In this document: piece by piece, positions 12,244-23,871 of the stretch
Layout of the letters: every line of letters begins with the position of its first letter
Numbering within the stretch: the first letter of the stretch is position 1
From: Marthasterias glacialis
Taxonomy: Eukaryota > Echinodermata > Asteroidea > Forcipulatida > Asteriidae
Direction of reading: 5' to 3'
DNA: 64,000 nucleotides
Assembly: GCA_911728455.2 (NCBI GenBank)
Contig: OU452222.1
Coordinates: 14,983,201-15,047,200, forward strand
The notes under the pieces: model-generated
Databases searched by the model: none
Told to the model about the DNA's origin: nothing
Seen by the model: the letters and a program-made list of their open reading frames with translations, nothing else
Made by a program: the position numbers and the translations under genes

Positions 12244-12565
12244 CTTTCCACAAATGCCACAAATGTGTATATGTCCAATTACATGTATTCATTTTAGCTC
12301 ACAATTACAACCAGGATAGTCTTGGGCCAATTTATTGCTGTTTCAAACAATATTGTGTAATTTCCCCTTTTTGAGAGAGAGAGAGATACATCAAAATAGA
12401 CTGCTTTAAAGCAACACTTTGAATACCAAAGCAAGTAAGCTATTAAGTTGTATTTTTTAGGGGTGCCATCCATAGAGGGGGCTTTTAGGTTCTGTAGAAA
12501 TAATGCTTCAATTGGAGTCTGTAGAAATGATGCTTTAGTTCATAAGAAGTATTGTTTCCATTATA

Positions 12566-12709
12566 CAATTGTTGTCTGCTGTGATGTAGTCCATGCTGTT
12601 TTGGACACCCGAGGGGGCAGATGGCACCCGAGGCGAAGCCGAGGGTGCCATCGGCCCCCAGAGGGTGTTCAAAACAGCATGGACCACATATCACAACAGA
12701 CAACAATTG
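12566..12709. mobile_element. Long perfect-like hairpin (MITE)
   Basis: CAATTGTTGTCTG at the left is mirrored by CAGACAACAATTG at the right, with further matched blocks TCCATGCTGTTTT / AAAACAGCATGGA and GATGGCACCC / GGGTGCCATC. The loop is near GGCGAAGCC (12632-12640). It is GC-rich in the centre against AT-rich flanks. The short frames over it are shadows. Confidence 0.8.
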
Positions 12710-12909
12710 TTTTGTTATACCATTGTATTATATTACAAGATTGTTAAAAAGGCCCTTACCGACATAGTTTGCAGACGACAATATTCAATTAAACAAAAAA
12801 CAAAAGTGCGTGAATTACAATTTTTGTATCAACCAAAATGTATCAACTGGTCTCTATCGCGAGCATCATATCGAAAGTACAGTAGCGTGCATAGTACCAG
12901 TGGTTGCAT

Positions 12910-13118
12910 AGTAACCTCTTTCTCAGGTAGTACCGCTAATGTGGTTGTGCAGATCTATGGGGACGATGAAATAATGTTCTGAGAACGATTTAGGTAATGG
13001 ACGCAGGCGACATGACCTACCTCTTTCTCGGGTGTATTGCCAACTTCAATATACATATCAATGGGGACGATGAAATTTTCTGAGGACAATCTAGGTAATG
13101 GACCCCGACAACATCACT
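12910..13118. repeat. Two-copy 104-bp direct repeat
   Basis: Both copies contain CTCTTTCTC, ATGGGGACGATGAAAT, TCTGAG and TAGGTAATGGAC in the same order (12910-13013 and 13014-13118). They are diverged from each other. A poly-G tract follows near 13228-13262. Confidence 0.7.
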
Positions 13119-13295
13119 TTTTTGGGAAGACATGAAATGTTGTATTATGTCACGTGATTGGTTCTCGACCAATTAAAATTGACAATCTAATACCATGGTA
13201 TAACAATAGAAAATGGAGCCTGAGACATGCCGGGTTGGGGTGGGAGTGGGGGGGGGTAGGGGGTTAGTCAATGCTGCGCATCAAGTAAGAATAAT

Positions 13296-14000
13296 AGACT
13301 GATTGCACGACCAATGTTTACATGTCATCACGTGACCTGTAGTGGGTATTATGTCATCTGAACTGATGGCAAACTACGTAAAAATACATGCTGTGACCGA
13401 CAGATAACGCAGTTAGTAATCCATCTTATTAAAGTTGTATGTTGTGACATTGATTTTAATCACATTACTGTTTCATAAACTACCAGTATTCTACTACAAA
13501 AGAGGTTTATTTGGAGTTACTACCGGCGTCGGACGACTACGTATGTAGCCACCCGCCTGTTAATTTGTTTGTAATGTAGGCCTAAATCACTGTAAAAAAG
13601 AGTAAAGAACGTTGGGAATGTGAGCATTTATACCTAGCCTTGAGACATTTCAAAGGAATCACACAGTTTTAGAAAGCCATTTTTTCGATGATTCAGCTTC
13701 AAAACTGAAGTTCTTTGGTTGAAAAGTGTGTGTTCGCTGTCATCTGGCACAAACGTTCTTTGGTGCAACTAGTACTACAACATCGTGGACATTTATATGT
13801 TATATGTACAATTTCCAAGACTGTCCTTACTGGTTTTATTTAGCCACTCGAAGGTCTCTAGTACAAACTCTAGTTCAAGAATGAAATACCTCGATGGAAT
13901 AAACATAGGCAATAATCATCATGTACCATACCGCACTTTCCTATGAAGGACGTCAGGTTTGTCAGGTCACATGACGTGGGTCAGGCAATCGGTCTATTCA
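13296..14000. mobile_element. Non-autonomous DNA element with about 20-bp TIRs
   Basis: The left end AATAGACTGATTGCACGACC and the right end (reverse complement AATAGACCGATTGCCTGACC) form terminal inverted repeats about 705 bp apart. The internal sequence includes the inverse of 11943-12240. No target duplication is obvious. No transposase frame remains. Confidence 0.6.
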
Positions 14001-16353
14001 CAGGTTTACAACTCACTCTTATGATTTAAAAAAGACACCAGACTCTTGATAAGTGTTCCTTTTGGGTATAATATTACTTCAAACTGAAGTAAAACCCCAC
14101 ATTTCACTTTTAACAAAAGAGGGCACCATAACAAAACAATTTTACATACCAATTGCAAGCAATAAAGTTGTGTTTTGAAGGATGAAAGGCTTAAAGGAGC
14201 TGTTGGGTTATGTGAAAATAATGATTTGGCTGGAGTCTGCATAAGTTATGCTTAATAAAGTTGACAAGTACTGTTTTCTATTTTTTCATGCCACTTACAA
14301 AATCAGAAGATATAAAAAAGTTGGGGAAGGTTTAAAAATCGAAATTTTCCTAACAAAAAAGCTGCTTATCCATTATCCATTAGAAGTAAATCATAGGCCT
14401 GCAACTCACTCTTAAAATATGGAAAAGGCCCCAGATTCATAAAAGTATTCCTTTTTGTGTATTATTACTTCAAACTGAAGGAAACTCTCAATTTTCGCTT
14501 TTCCGTTTGGAGGGGGAAAATTACAACTTTTGATGCAGTACTGCCTAAAAAAAAATTTAATCCCGCGAACTTTTCTCACCAGTTATAGAAAGACCAATCT
14601 TGGCTCTAATCAAATCCAAAAGGAAAATATTCTGAGACCCCTGGCAAGTTGACTTTTTGACACACAAAAATAGCGTAAAAATAACAATTTCGCAAATTCT
14701 AAAAACATGCTTTAAGGCACATGTTCTAAAAATAGCATAAGGGTGACATTTAAAAGATTTAAAAAAAATTGGAAGTAAGGGCAAGGATGATACTTTGTAA
14801 TGATATAATTGGTTTTGTGACATATTTTGACATACCTTGGCAACAGGCCTTTGGGAAAATTTTTATATATATTTTTTTGTAACTTGCTCACGTAGTCCTT
14901 TCATTTAAAAAACAATTGTTTTGGCCAAGGACAAAAATATGAAGTATTTACGCGGACCCACTCTCAACGATATTTATATCGGCTGAATTCCCAAATAATG
15001 AAGGAATTCAGCCAATAGAAAAATTTGTTACAAGCTACATGTATGAAATCAGCTAGCACGTGAGTTGTTTTCTATTGGTCGAATTTCTACATACATGTAA
15101 TATGGAAATTTAGCCAATAGGAAAACTTGTACGAGCTACATGTGGGAATCCAGATGAGAGCAGTTTAGATATCCTGTAGGTTACCCCCAAAAAACATGAG
15201 TTTGAAAACTTGAAATACAACCTGGGCTTGGGTCATTGGTTTAGCGTTTAAGCGCGTTCTGTTCAATCGCAGTGATGCAATTGTTCCGACGCAGCTGTTT
15301 AGGCTTGGTTTCAAGATGGCTGATTCCACAAACATACAAAAAGTGTTGACAGAATTCTTTTCAATATGAAAAAATATTAAAGCATACCAATCCAACAAGG
15401 TTGAAAAAATCACAAAAACTAAGTTCCATTAGGGAAGGCTGCAAAATTAAACTGTGATAATCTGCTCATTAACTTACAGGTCAGTGCACACAAGCTGTTT
15501 CATCAAAGAAATATTCATGAGTCTCTATCTGGCAAGTTGTCCCATAAACTGTACAAAGGAAGTACTCAAGACACCCGTAATCCCCTTAATCCCTCGCAAC
15601 ATCCCCCTGGTGTTGACAAATGTGCTTTGTCAAGACCTGCCATGTCCATTTGTTCACTTAACCATTTTTGGAAGTATGGCCTTTTGCTGTATACATGTAG
15701 TTTATAAAATCGCTTCGATCCTTTTGCTTCATGAGCTCGAATCTCATGAAGTGGTAGAAAAAAATAATAAGAAAAACACAAGACATATTACCAGATTCTT
15801 AATCAAACCTCCTGCATTTTTTTTTTTCAGCGCTGAACCATGCGAAAAGGGTCTTCACTGTAAACATTAAGTTCCACTAAACAATATGATATCGTTAAGA
15901 AATGTACATCATAACTTATGAAAAAACAGCAAAAAGACAAACCCAGTATGTTGCCGAAGCATTTCAATGACTAAAACATTTAACAAATGTATTGTCAATT
16001 GTCAGCATGTGCTGCCTCAACACCTAAATTTTAGTAAACTGTCAGGTACATGAGAAGTGTAATGTGCTTGCTCAGTTTTTACTTTTATCAAATGCATTCA
16101 TACTTTCCAAGGAAGGCGATCAGTTTCACACTGGGAGCCCCCTGGTCCTAATCATTAAATCCCCATTTAAGTTGCACAATGCCTACTTTGCCCGGCTTGG
16201 TATTTTCATTGTCTGAGAACCTGAAGCCATTGAAGGAACACTTCCTTTAATAGAGCCGCAACATCTTAATGAGCCTGAATGACCTCTAGTGGATATTGAT
16301 TATTCAAGTTTACCAGAATCTATTCATACCTACCTAGGAGAGACCCATATGGT
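14001..16353. other. Repeat debris without recognised gene
   Basis: Contains a diverged direct repeat (about 14006-14130 and 14392-14520, both with CAACTCACTCTTA and ATTACTTCAAACTGAAG). At 14990-15150 there is also a set of small inverted blocks around GCCAATAGAAAA. Frames here have no domain match known to me. Confidence 0.45.
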
Positions 16354-16380
16354 GGTACCGCTGAAAAAAACAGCGGTACC
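16354..16380. other. Short perfect hairpin
   Basis: GGTACCGCTG and CAGCGGTACC flank a loop of seven A. Function unknown; a stem of this type can arise by chance or from a small mobile element end. Confidence 0.6.
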
Positions 16381-16666
16381 GGTGTAAAATCCGCTTGTTT
16401 AATTTTGCAGTCTTCCCTTACTTACTGTGGCGTCACAGTGCTCCACCGAGCTGAGGACCTGGCCATCAACTGGCTTACGGACTTAATGGCAAAGAGATCT
16501 ATATAGCGTTCGACATCATCATCATTACTTAAAAATAAAAAGAAGGCTGTACAGTTTGAGAACATTAATTTCTAAGAAATGTACCCATGTCACAAACTGT
16601 TCCTGGTTACTGACTCGTTTTTGGGTAGCTCTCAAAAATTGTTCTGGTCTGTGAATTTGACGTCAG

Positions 16667-18202
16667 AAACAAGAGGAAGTAGCTGATATCCTTAATAGAA
16701 CACCTAGTGGTAAGGCACCTGGGTCTGATGGCCTGAATAGCACTGTTATTAAACATGCTAGATACGGATTAGCTAAACCATTAGCGGAGATATTTAACAA
16801 TTCTTTATCCTCGGGTGTTTTCCCGGATGGACTAAAAACAGGAAAAATTATACCGATTCATAAAGGGGGCGATAAACATGATCTTGGAAACTTCAGACCA
16901 ATAACAATTCTTACAACATTCTCAAAGGTCTTTGAGAAGTTAGTATACAAAAGACTAATGACGTTTATTAGCAAACATAACCTAATTTCTGAATCTCAAT
17001 TTGGATTCAGAGAGAATCGCTCTACAGAACTAGCTATATCCTACGTAGTTAACAAATTGCAAAAAGCCATTGATGATAAGAACTTCTCGATTGGTGTTTT
17101 TCTGGACCTCTCCAGGGCTTTCGATACGATTAATCATGATATTTTACTTAACAAACTTGACCATTATGGTGTTCGTGGCAGAGCCTTGGACTGGATCAGA
17201 AGTTATTTATCAAATAGAAAACAATTTGTCAGCTTTAATTCTGTTTGTTCATCGAATCAATATGTTACCTGTGGAGTTCCTCAAGGATCTGTCTTAGGCC
17301 CTTTATTGTTTATAATCTATATAAACGACATTTGTAATATATCAGATATTTTATCAGTTTGCTTGTTTGCTGACGATACCAGTCTTGTTTATAGCCATAA
17401 TAATGTTGATGAAGCAGTTCAAAAACTTAACATTGAACTTGTAAGGATAGGTGATTGGCTTCTAGCCAACAAACTCTGTGTTAATATCCTTAAATCAAAT
17501 TATATTATTTTTTGTTCAAGACACCATAAGTATGCTCATCGTGTCCCTTTAATGTTGAATGGTACCAACCTTAAGCAAGTAAAAAGTACTAAATTCTTAG
17601 GTATACAAATTGATGAAAACCTTACTTGGAAAGGTCATATCATTAATGTTGCGAGCAAAATATCTAAAAACATCGGGATAATGAATCGTTTAAAATTCTT
17701 CATACCAAGTGCAGTGTTATTAACACTCTACAACTCTCTTGTACTTCCATATTTAAATTACTCAATACTTACCTGGGGAGGATCTTTAAATCAGTGTAAT
17801 AGAATCTATATTTTACAGAAGCGAGCTATTCGTATAATATGTAACGTTGGGTATCGTGATCATACCACCCCGCTATTTGTAAAACTTAAAGTGTTAAAAC
17901 TGGATGACTTATATAACCTAAGCTTAGGCAAATTTATGTACAAGTACATGAACAATGCATTGCCACTGTGTTTTAACTCATGCTTTCTGTTAGCGTCAAA
18001 CATTCATTCTTATAAAACCCGAAATACCTCAAAGAAAAATCTCTTCGTTAATTTTATTAGAACATCACTGTATAAAAATGGCCTCGTTCAACGTGGTGTT
18101 ACTTTCTGGAACGATCTGAAAGACTCCATAAAAATGTCACGTTCTCTCCCAATATTTATTCAAAACCTTAAAGAACACATTTTCAATGCATACTTACGCT
18201 AA
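16667..18202 (+). CDS. LINE reverse transcriptase, N-terminally truncated
   Basis: The frame is open from the stop at 16658-16660 to 18202. The first in-frame ATG is at 16958 (414 residues), but conserved RT sequence lies upstream of it: PSGKAPGSDGLNS and IPIHKGG then NFRPITIL. Counted from that ATG, it has FLDLSRAFDTINH at 48-60, GVPQGSVLGP at 106-115 and the catalytic FADD at 137-140. The thumb region and a C-terminal conserved region follow (TKFLGI, LPYLNY, LQKRAIRII, RNTSKKN). It copies its own RNA at a nicked target. All key RT aspartates are present, but the missing endonuclease and 5' end make the copy dead on arrival. No frameshift is seen, in contrast to other retroelements here, so it is a fairly young insertion. 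Confidence 0.9.
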   Translation, partial: KQEEVADILNRTPSGKAPGSDGLNSTVIKHARYGLAKPLAEIFNNSLSSGVFPDGLKTGKIIPIHKGGDKHDLGNFRPITILTTFSKVFEKLVYKRLMTFISKHNLISESQFGFRENRSTELAISYVVNKLQKAIDDKNFSIGVFLDLSRAFDTINHDILLNKLDHYGVRGRALDWIRSYLSNRKQFVSFNSVCSSNQYVTCGVPQGSVLGPLLFIIYINDICNISDILSVCLFADDTSLVYSHNNVDEAVQKLNIELVRIGDWLLANKLCVNILKSNYIIFCSRHHKYAHRVPLMLNGTNLKQVKSTKFLGIQIDENLTWKGHIINVASKISKNIGIMNRLKFFIPSAVLLTLYNSLVLPYLNYSILTWGGSLNQCNRIYILQKRAIRIICNVGYRDHTTPLFVKLKVLKLDDLYNLSLGKFMYKYMNNALPLCFNSCFLLASNIHSYKTRNTSKKNLFVNFIRTSLYKNGLVQRGVTFWNDLKDSIKMSRSLPIFIQNLKEHIFNAYLR

Positions 18203-18535
18203 TTTTTCAACTGATGGAGTATGTCGTTAAAGACTTTTTTGCCGTAGTACATGTCACTTGTCCTGTATCCTTGTCTGTCTGTCATGATAGTCCTTTGTCC
18301 TGTCTTTATTTGTCTGTAAACAGGTTAGGGTACAAAAGCACTGCTTCACCCAAACCTAAATGTTGTCTTACTATATATTAAACCTTTAGTAACATTATTT
18401 GTCATAATTCTGTACATAACATGAAATTGTGTTTTTGTAATCATGCTAAATGATGTAATGATGTGGTTATGATCATTGTACATTATTGACAACATTGAAA
18501 TAAACGTAAACGTAAACGTAAACGTAAACGTAAAG
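16667..18535 (+). mobile_element. 5'-truncated LINE of the CR1/Jockey-like group
   Basis: The element lacks its endonuclease and starts inside the reverse transcriptase. It carries one uninterrupted frame to 18202, a 3' untranslated region, and a tail of short AACGT-type repeats (about 18499-18535), as many LINEs of this group have. The exact 5' border and target duplication could not be fixed. Confidence 0.85.
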
Positions 18536-18791
18536 GTCACCAAAACTTGCCCCTGATGTAAGTTGGATTACAAAGTTGTGGAATCCCAACATCAAAGGCG
18601 CACGGATCAGATTTGCCAGAGGACTTCCTTATGCCAAGGTAGATACCGCATCCCCAATATGATATAAATCAGCTACAATATGAACCCATCTACAACCAGA
18701 AATCATAAACATTTTACAAAACAACATTTAATTGATATTGAGTAAAAAGACTCCCCCAAAGGTCACAGAAAAAACTGTGAATGCAGATAAT

Positions 18792-19743
18792 TATGGTGGC
18801 CCTGAAGGGACATCGCACATCGCATACGTGTGCGCACACGTATGCAATGTCGTGAACCAAATCGCGAATATGTGCGCACACGTATGCAATGTCGCGAAAC
18901 AAATCGCGAATGTGTGCGCACACGTATGCAATGTCGTGAACCAAATCGCGAATATATGCGCACACGTATGCAATGTCGTGAACCAAATTGCGAATATATG
19001 CGCACACGTATGCAATGTCGTAAACCAAATCGCGAATGTGTGCGCACACGTATGCAATGTCGTGAACCAAATCGCGAATATGTGCGCACACGATATGCAA
19101 TGTCGTGAACCAATTCACAAATATGTGCGCAATCGTCTGCGAATATATTCGCGATGTCGTGAATGTTATTGCATACCATTGGCGCATACCTTTGGGGTGA
19201 TGTCATAGTTGCGGACATTGTGTTAGTGAACTAGGGAGTATGCAAGTGGCCCTGGTCCCATTTGTATACCAAATTATGACAGTCACGCGCGAAGATAAAT
19301 TAGTCTGACCCTATTTATATATGCCTGTACGTCTTGATTCCTGACTTGGTGCTTCAACCCCCAGATCAATAGACATTTTATTCAAAGGTATGCGACAATG
19401 GTATGCAATAAAATTCACGACATCGCGAATATATTCGCAGACGAGTGCGCACATATTCGCGATTTGGTTCACGACATTGCATACCGTGTGCGCACACATT
19501 CGCGATTTGGTTCACGACATTGCATACGTGTGCGCACATATTCGCGATTTATTCTACGACATTGCATAAGTGTGCGCACATATTCGCAATTTATTCTACG
19601 ACATTGCATACGTGTGCGCACATATCCGCGATTTGTTTCAGGACATCGCATACGTGTGCGCACATATTCGCGATTTGTTTCACGACATCGCATACGTATG
19701 CGCACACGTTTGCGATGTGCGATGTCCCTTCAGGGCCACCATA
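18792..19743. mobile_element. Fold-back element with tandem-repeat arms
   Basis: The ends are exact inverted repeats (TATGGTGGCCCTGAAGGGAC and its complement). The inner arms (about 18820-19160 and 19390-19715) are tandem repeats of a roughly 60-bp unit made of CGCATACGTGTGCGCACA, GCAATGTCGTGAACC and AAATCGCGAATA, in opposite orientation. A loop of about 230 bp separates them. GATAAT flanks both sides (18786-18791 and 19744-19749), a likely target-site duplication. All frames over it, on both strands, are shadows of the repeats. The design matches fold-back elements such as the TU elements of sea urchins, but family identity is not shown. No transposase is encoded. Confidence 0.9.
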
Positions 19744-19849
19744 GATAATGCTGTGACTTAACAGAGCCATTTATCCACAGAATGAAATAAATGAACCATT
19801 AGCAGAGGACCTGTTTTGCTAATCTTGGTGTGTCTGAAAGAAATTAGAA

Positions 19850-20172
19850 TTTAGCCTCCCTGCATGTCAACAACAGACAACCCTGGTCGCGGCACTTGTG
19901 TCCTTGAACAAGATACTTTACCATAATTGCTTTGTCCTTCGGATGGGACATTAAGCCGTAGGTCCCGTGTACTAGGATAGGTAGTGCACGTAAAAGAACC
20001 CAGAACACTTATCGTGGAAGAGTAGGGGAATTACCCCGGTGTTTCTGGTTCGCATGGCAAGCATCCTTATCTACAGGATTCCTCAGGCTTGAGAGTGATT
20101 AAGTTCACTTATGAGGCATCCTTGGTTTCATTACCAGAAATGTATAATAATAATAATAATAATAATAATAAT
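19850..20172 (+). mobile_element. SINE-like element with AAT-repeat tail
   Basis: Contains CTTCGGATGGGACATTAAGC, GGTCCCGTGTACTAGG, CACGTAAAAGAACCCA and GAGTAGGGGAATTACCCCGG, then an AAT microsatellite (about 20145-20172). These blocks occur in abundant short retroelements of marine invertebrates as I remember them; the subfamily is not named here. A tRNA-like head is not clear. Confidence 0.55.
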
Positions 20173-22603
20173 TGCAGATGGTATTAATACATATGAAAAT
20201 GTGAGATTGCACCAAATTTACCAATTTACAAAAAATGTTTTATTTAGTGTGCTTAACATCTTTGCTTGAAATAAATTAACCTTGTATTGATTGGAGCATA
20301 CAATAAGGAGAGCTTATAAAGTGTGATTGAGAGTCTCCAATAAAGGCATAGGCTTATAAAAATCACATCACCCCCTATGACTGCACACTATTGATTTTGC
20401 CACCCTAACACAAAGGAGCTAGACATTGCAATTGAATCTACAATCCCGCCAAAAATGCTTGGGCCACTGTGACAAAAAATCATAAAACTCTCCCCAGTCC
20501 CCCGCTCCCCCACTCAATGTTGTTAATCCCAACTGGAGTACAGACCGCGCAATAAGAGCCAGCACTGATCGGGGGTCGAGGAGGCCCAACGAGATATGAC
20601 CAAGATTTTCTGAAACTTCCAAACACAAAATTAACAAAAATAAATAAAAAAAGGCAAAAAGATTTAGAATGTGATGGCTCATTCATCATTTAATGCTTCC
20701 AGGGTTAGGCGGAAATAAAAATCAGGGAAACCACAACGATTTGCTGTAGAACAGTAGAATAATTGAGAGTCACTCTTTTTTTTCTTTTTTTTCTTTTTTT
20801 TCGGGTGGCGATGGTGAACTGTTTGGTTTTTGGATTTTTCTGCCAATTACCAGAATGAGGGGCTTGAAAACAAAGTGAAGAGGCTTGTGTGTCGTTTGTA
20901 AAAAGTACTGGACTTTTCATGTTGAATACAAACTCTCTTTCGGGAAGTTAGGTGCTGAAGTGTTAGGGTAAATCGTAACAGTAAACCGTTGCCGGTGCGC
21001 ACTACAGTAAAGTTATTCTGTGTCTTTGGTTTGTCTTGGGGTGCAAGTACAAGACAGCCAAGAATTGTCTTTGTAACACTACAGAGTGAGAAGAAAACAT
21101 AGGATTAACCCTATCTGGACCGAGCTATGTTTGAGACGAGACCCCTCCCCCTGCACATAGTGCTGTTTCATTCATGTCAGCGAGTAAAACATGCATAAAT
21201 TTTTGTTTGAAACGAAACCATGAAACACCACGCTGACAACTGCCTATGTTGCTTTTTGTATCAACCATCCACTGCTTTGGTTTACTTTAATGTATTTTCT
21301 CTTCTCCATCAAATGACTGTAATTTATCTGTGTCCACCCAACTCCGTGTAAATAGACTAAGTGAACTTTCAGACAATCCCGACCACAATGCTTGGGCCAC
21401 TGTGACAGAAAATCATGAAACTCTCCCCCGTCCCCACTGCCCACTCAATGTTGTTAATCCCAACTGGAGTGCAGACCGGGGATTTTGCTCCACTGACCAT
21501 GCTTTCGACAGCTTTCGCATGGCACCAGCGATAGCAATGCTGTGTAAATGCTAGCAGTTTGTGCACCTCCGATGTCCAGAGCATGCACAGATCTGTCTAG
21601 TCTTAGTTGAAAGCGTTTTGTCATAATGAACTGGTATACTTCAACAATGAGTGTTGAAAGCGCCCTCTAGTGTCAATGTTTTTTGTATTTAATGTAACGC
21701 GCAAAGTAAGAAGATAACAAGAATATCAGCCTGTAAACTATTGGAAACGATGCGAATGCTTACATGTCGCACGGATATTACATTCTGTATTGCGTACATC
21801 GTGATCACAATGTGGTGTGCGTTTTGGGGCACTTTCTAGTGCAGTTTTTTAGGGCTATCCACACCGTCAAAATGTAAACGTGTAACCGGACGATCGGTCG
21901 GTTAACCGTGTAAAGGTGTAATCTGCATAGACTTACCCAGTAGTCAATATAGCACTCTACATTAAAAAGCACTGGAAGATCCAACGGTGGTTTGAAGATG
22001 GCTTGAAGATAATTCGTTATTACATGCACATTCGTGGAATACGAGAAAATATAGCACGTCTGCATTCCATATCATTGGATATGGGATGCAGAAGCATTAT
22101 ATTTTCACATGTTCCACTTGCCATTATGCGATAACTATTAATATATATGGACAGTTTTGTCTGCACAATCAGTGCTGGTCTCCCATAATATTCAAATGAA
22201 AAAAAAAAAAAAAAACACCAGTCCAGCCATAACAAAACAAAGACACATAGTTTTGAACATAATGTGGAGCCTTTAGCAAAAAAGCACCTTGTAGAAGCAT
22301 GTGGCATCAAGTGAGTAAAATCCCAGTGAGAAATGCAATCAAAAATAATAAAACTTCCAGCAATAGAATGTAAATTCAATTCCCAAGTCAAAAATATGAT
22401 AAAAAAAACTCAAGAGTCAAAGATCTGTCCTCCACTTGTAGTTTAATGACGATGCAGTCTTAATACAAAAAGTATTATAAAAACCAAATCCAAGCTACAC
22501 TTATGGCTAAAATCAAGCCACACTAATGTCAGAAATTCACAAAAGAAAAAAAAATATCAAACAACCTTGAATGACTACAAATACAATTATCATCTAAACT
22601 AAT
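20173..22603. other. Intergenic DNA with a dispersed 120-bp repeat
   Basis: The stretch 20430-20560 recurs at 21372-21482: both have ATGCTTGGGCCACTGTGACA and CACTCAATGTTGTTAATCCC, about 0.94 kb apart in direct orientation. A small hairpin with TGCATTCCATATC and GATATGGGATGCA sits near 22060-22090. No gene is recognised. Confidence 0.5.
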
Positions 22604-23092
22604 GAGAACTGAGCTGATGCAAACCCTGACCCTGAACTGATGCAAACCCTGACACTGAGCTGATGCAAACCCTGACCCTGAGCTGATGCAAACCCTGACC
22701 CTGAGCTGATGCAAACCCTGACCCTGATCTGATGCAAACCCTGACCCTGATCTGATGCAAACCCTGACCCTGAGCTGATGCGAACCCTGACCCTGATCTG
22801 ATGCGAACCCTGACCCTGAGCTGATGCAAACCCTGACCCTGATCTGATGCAAACCCTGACCCTGAGCTGATGCAAACCCTGACCCTGATCTGATGCAAAC
22901 CCTGACCCTGAGCTGATGCAAACCCTGACCCTCAGCTGATGCAAACCCTGACCCTGAGCAGATGCAAACCCTGACCCTGAGCTGATGCAAACCCTGACCC
23001 TGAGCTGATGCAAACCCTGACCCTGATCTGATGCAAACCCTGACCCTGAGCTGATGCAAACCCTGACCCTGAGCTGATGCAAACCCTGACCA
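22604..23092. repeat. 24-bp minisatellite, about 20 copies
   Basis: A 24-bp unit CTGATGCAAACCCTGACCCTGA plus GC or TC. Copies differ mainly by GAGCTG versus GATCTG. Three minus-strand frames stay open because 24 is divisible by three; they are not genes. The CCCTGA doublet resembles but is not the animal telomere repeat. Confidence 0.95.
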
Positions 23093-23269
23093 AACGCTTA
23101 CAATTGAAGCTGTACTAGATTGGCAACATCATAATAAAAATGCAGTCTTGAAACAACATGTCCTAAAGATGGGAAAACAAGTATCCAAATAAAATGCTGT
23201 TGTTAAACTAGTGACAGCTCTATGACAGGTCTATGAACAAAAGTCATAGCTTGTAGTTGGTTATGGTGA

Positions 23270-23850
23270 GGCTATGTTCTCGACAGGTTGATAGAAACAG
23301 CTGACCATTTGAGTTATTACGATTACCGATCCCATGGTGCCCGATAGTCTTTGGCCAAGATGCATGATCAATGCCAACACGTGTGTTAAAGTCTCTGAGA
23401 CTGATCAGTTTGTCCTCTTTCGGTAGTATGGTTAATCAAAGGCTTATATCATTGTAAAATTGTTCTTCGACGGGCTTTTCATTCGTCATTGTGGGGGCAT
23501 ATGCGCCAATGACAGTGAGGTAGGGTTTACTGTTCACTGGCTTCCTGCGTGTGATGAGGCACTCATTTACAGCATGGGGCAAAGTTTCCAAATTGTCATC
23601 AGCAAGCAACAATCTCAACACCAGGGCCACACCATGTAATCATTTGTCAGTTGCTGGTATCCAGAGGTGTCCTCTGTCAGCTGTCCACTGTCTGCAAATT
23701 GTGTTTCGCAAAGAGCCGCCATGTCAATGGAGTATCGTTGTAGTTCGAGTCCAATCACTGCTGTCCTTCTGTCGAATGTGCGTTCACTGCTGAGTATGCA
23801 CACATTCCAGGTAGCAATTATGAGACAACTTCTTTTTTTTGTATTTGGAC
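23270..23850 (-). pseudogene. LINE apurinic-like endonuclease fragment
   Basis: On the minus strand, several broken frames show the order of an APE-type LINE endonuclease: ATWNV, then a RRTAVIGLELQRY-like block and MAALCETQFAD; then HAVNECLI, VIGAYAPTM and, near 23360, [13 protein letters not shown] followed by [10 protein letters not shown]. Such domains nick the target DNA. It is similar to proteins often annotated as craniofacial development protein 2-like, which are LINE products. It is cut by stops and shifts, and ends before RT. It lies head to head with the 3' part of the same kind of LINE on the plus strand. Confidence 0.75.
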
Positions 23851-23871
23851 AAACGTATTCCTGCATGGTCA

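Noticed and set aside
18714-19761. About ten long frames on both strands with CAHIRDL-type or RTRMQCRE-type repeats
   Set aside because: All lie in the tandem-repeat arms of the fold-back element.
22529-23082. Three minus-strand repeat proteins with GQGLHQLRVRV-type repeats
   Set aside because: Shadows of the 24-bp minisatellite; all three frames are open equally.
22604-23092. Interstitial telomere array
   Set aside because: The unit is 24 bp with CCCTGA only twice per unit and no TTAGGG.
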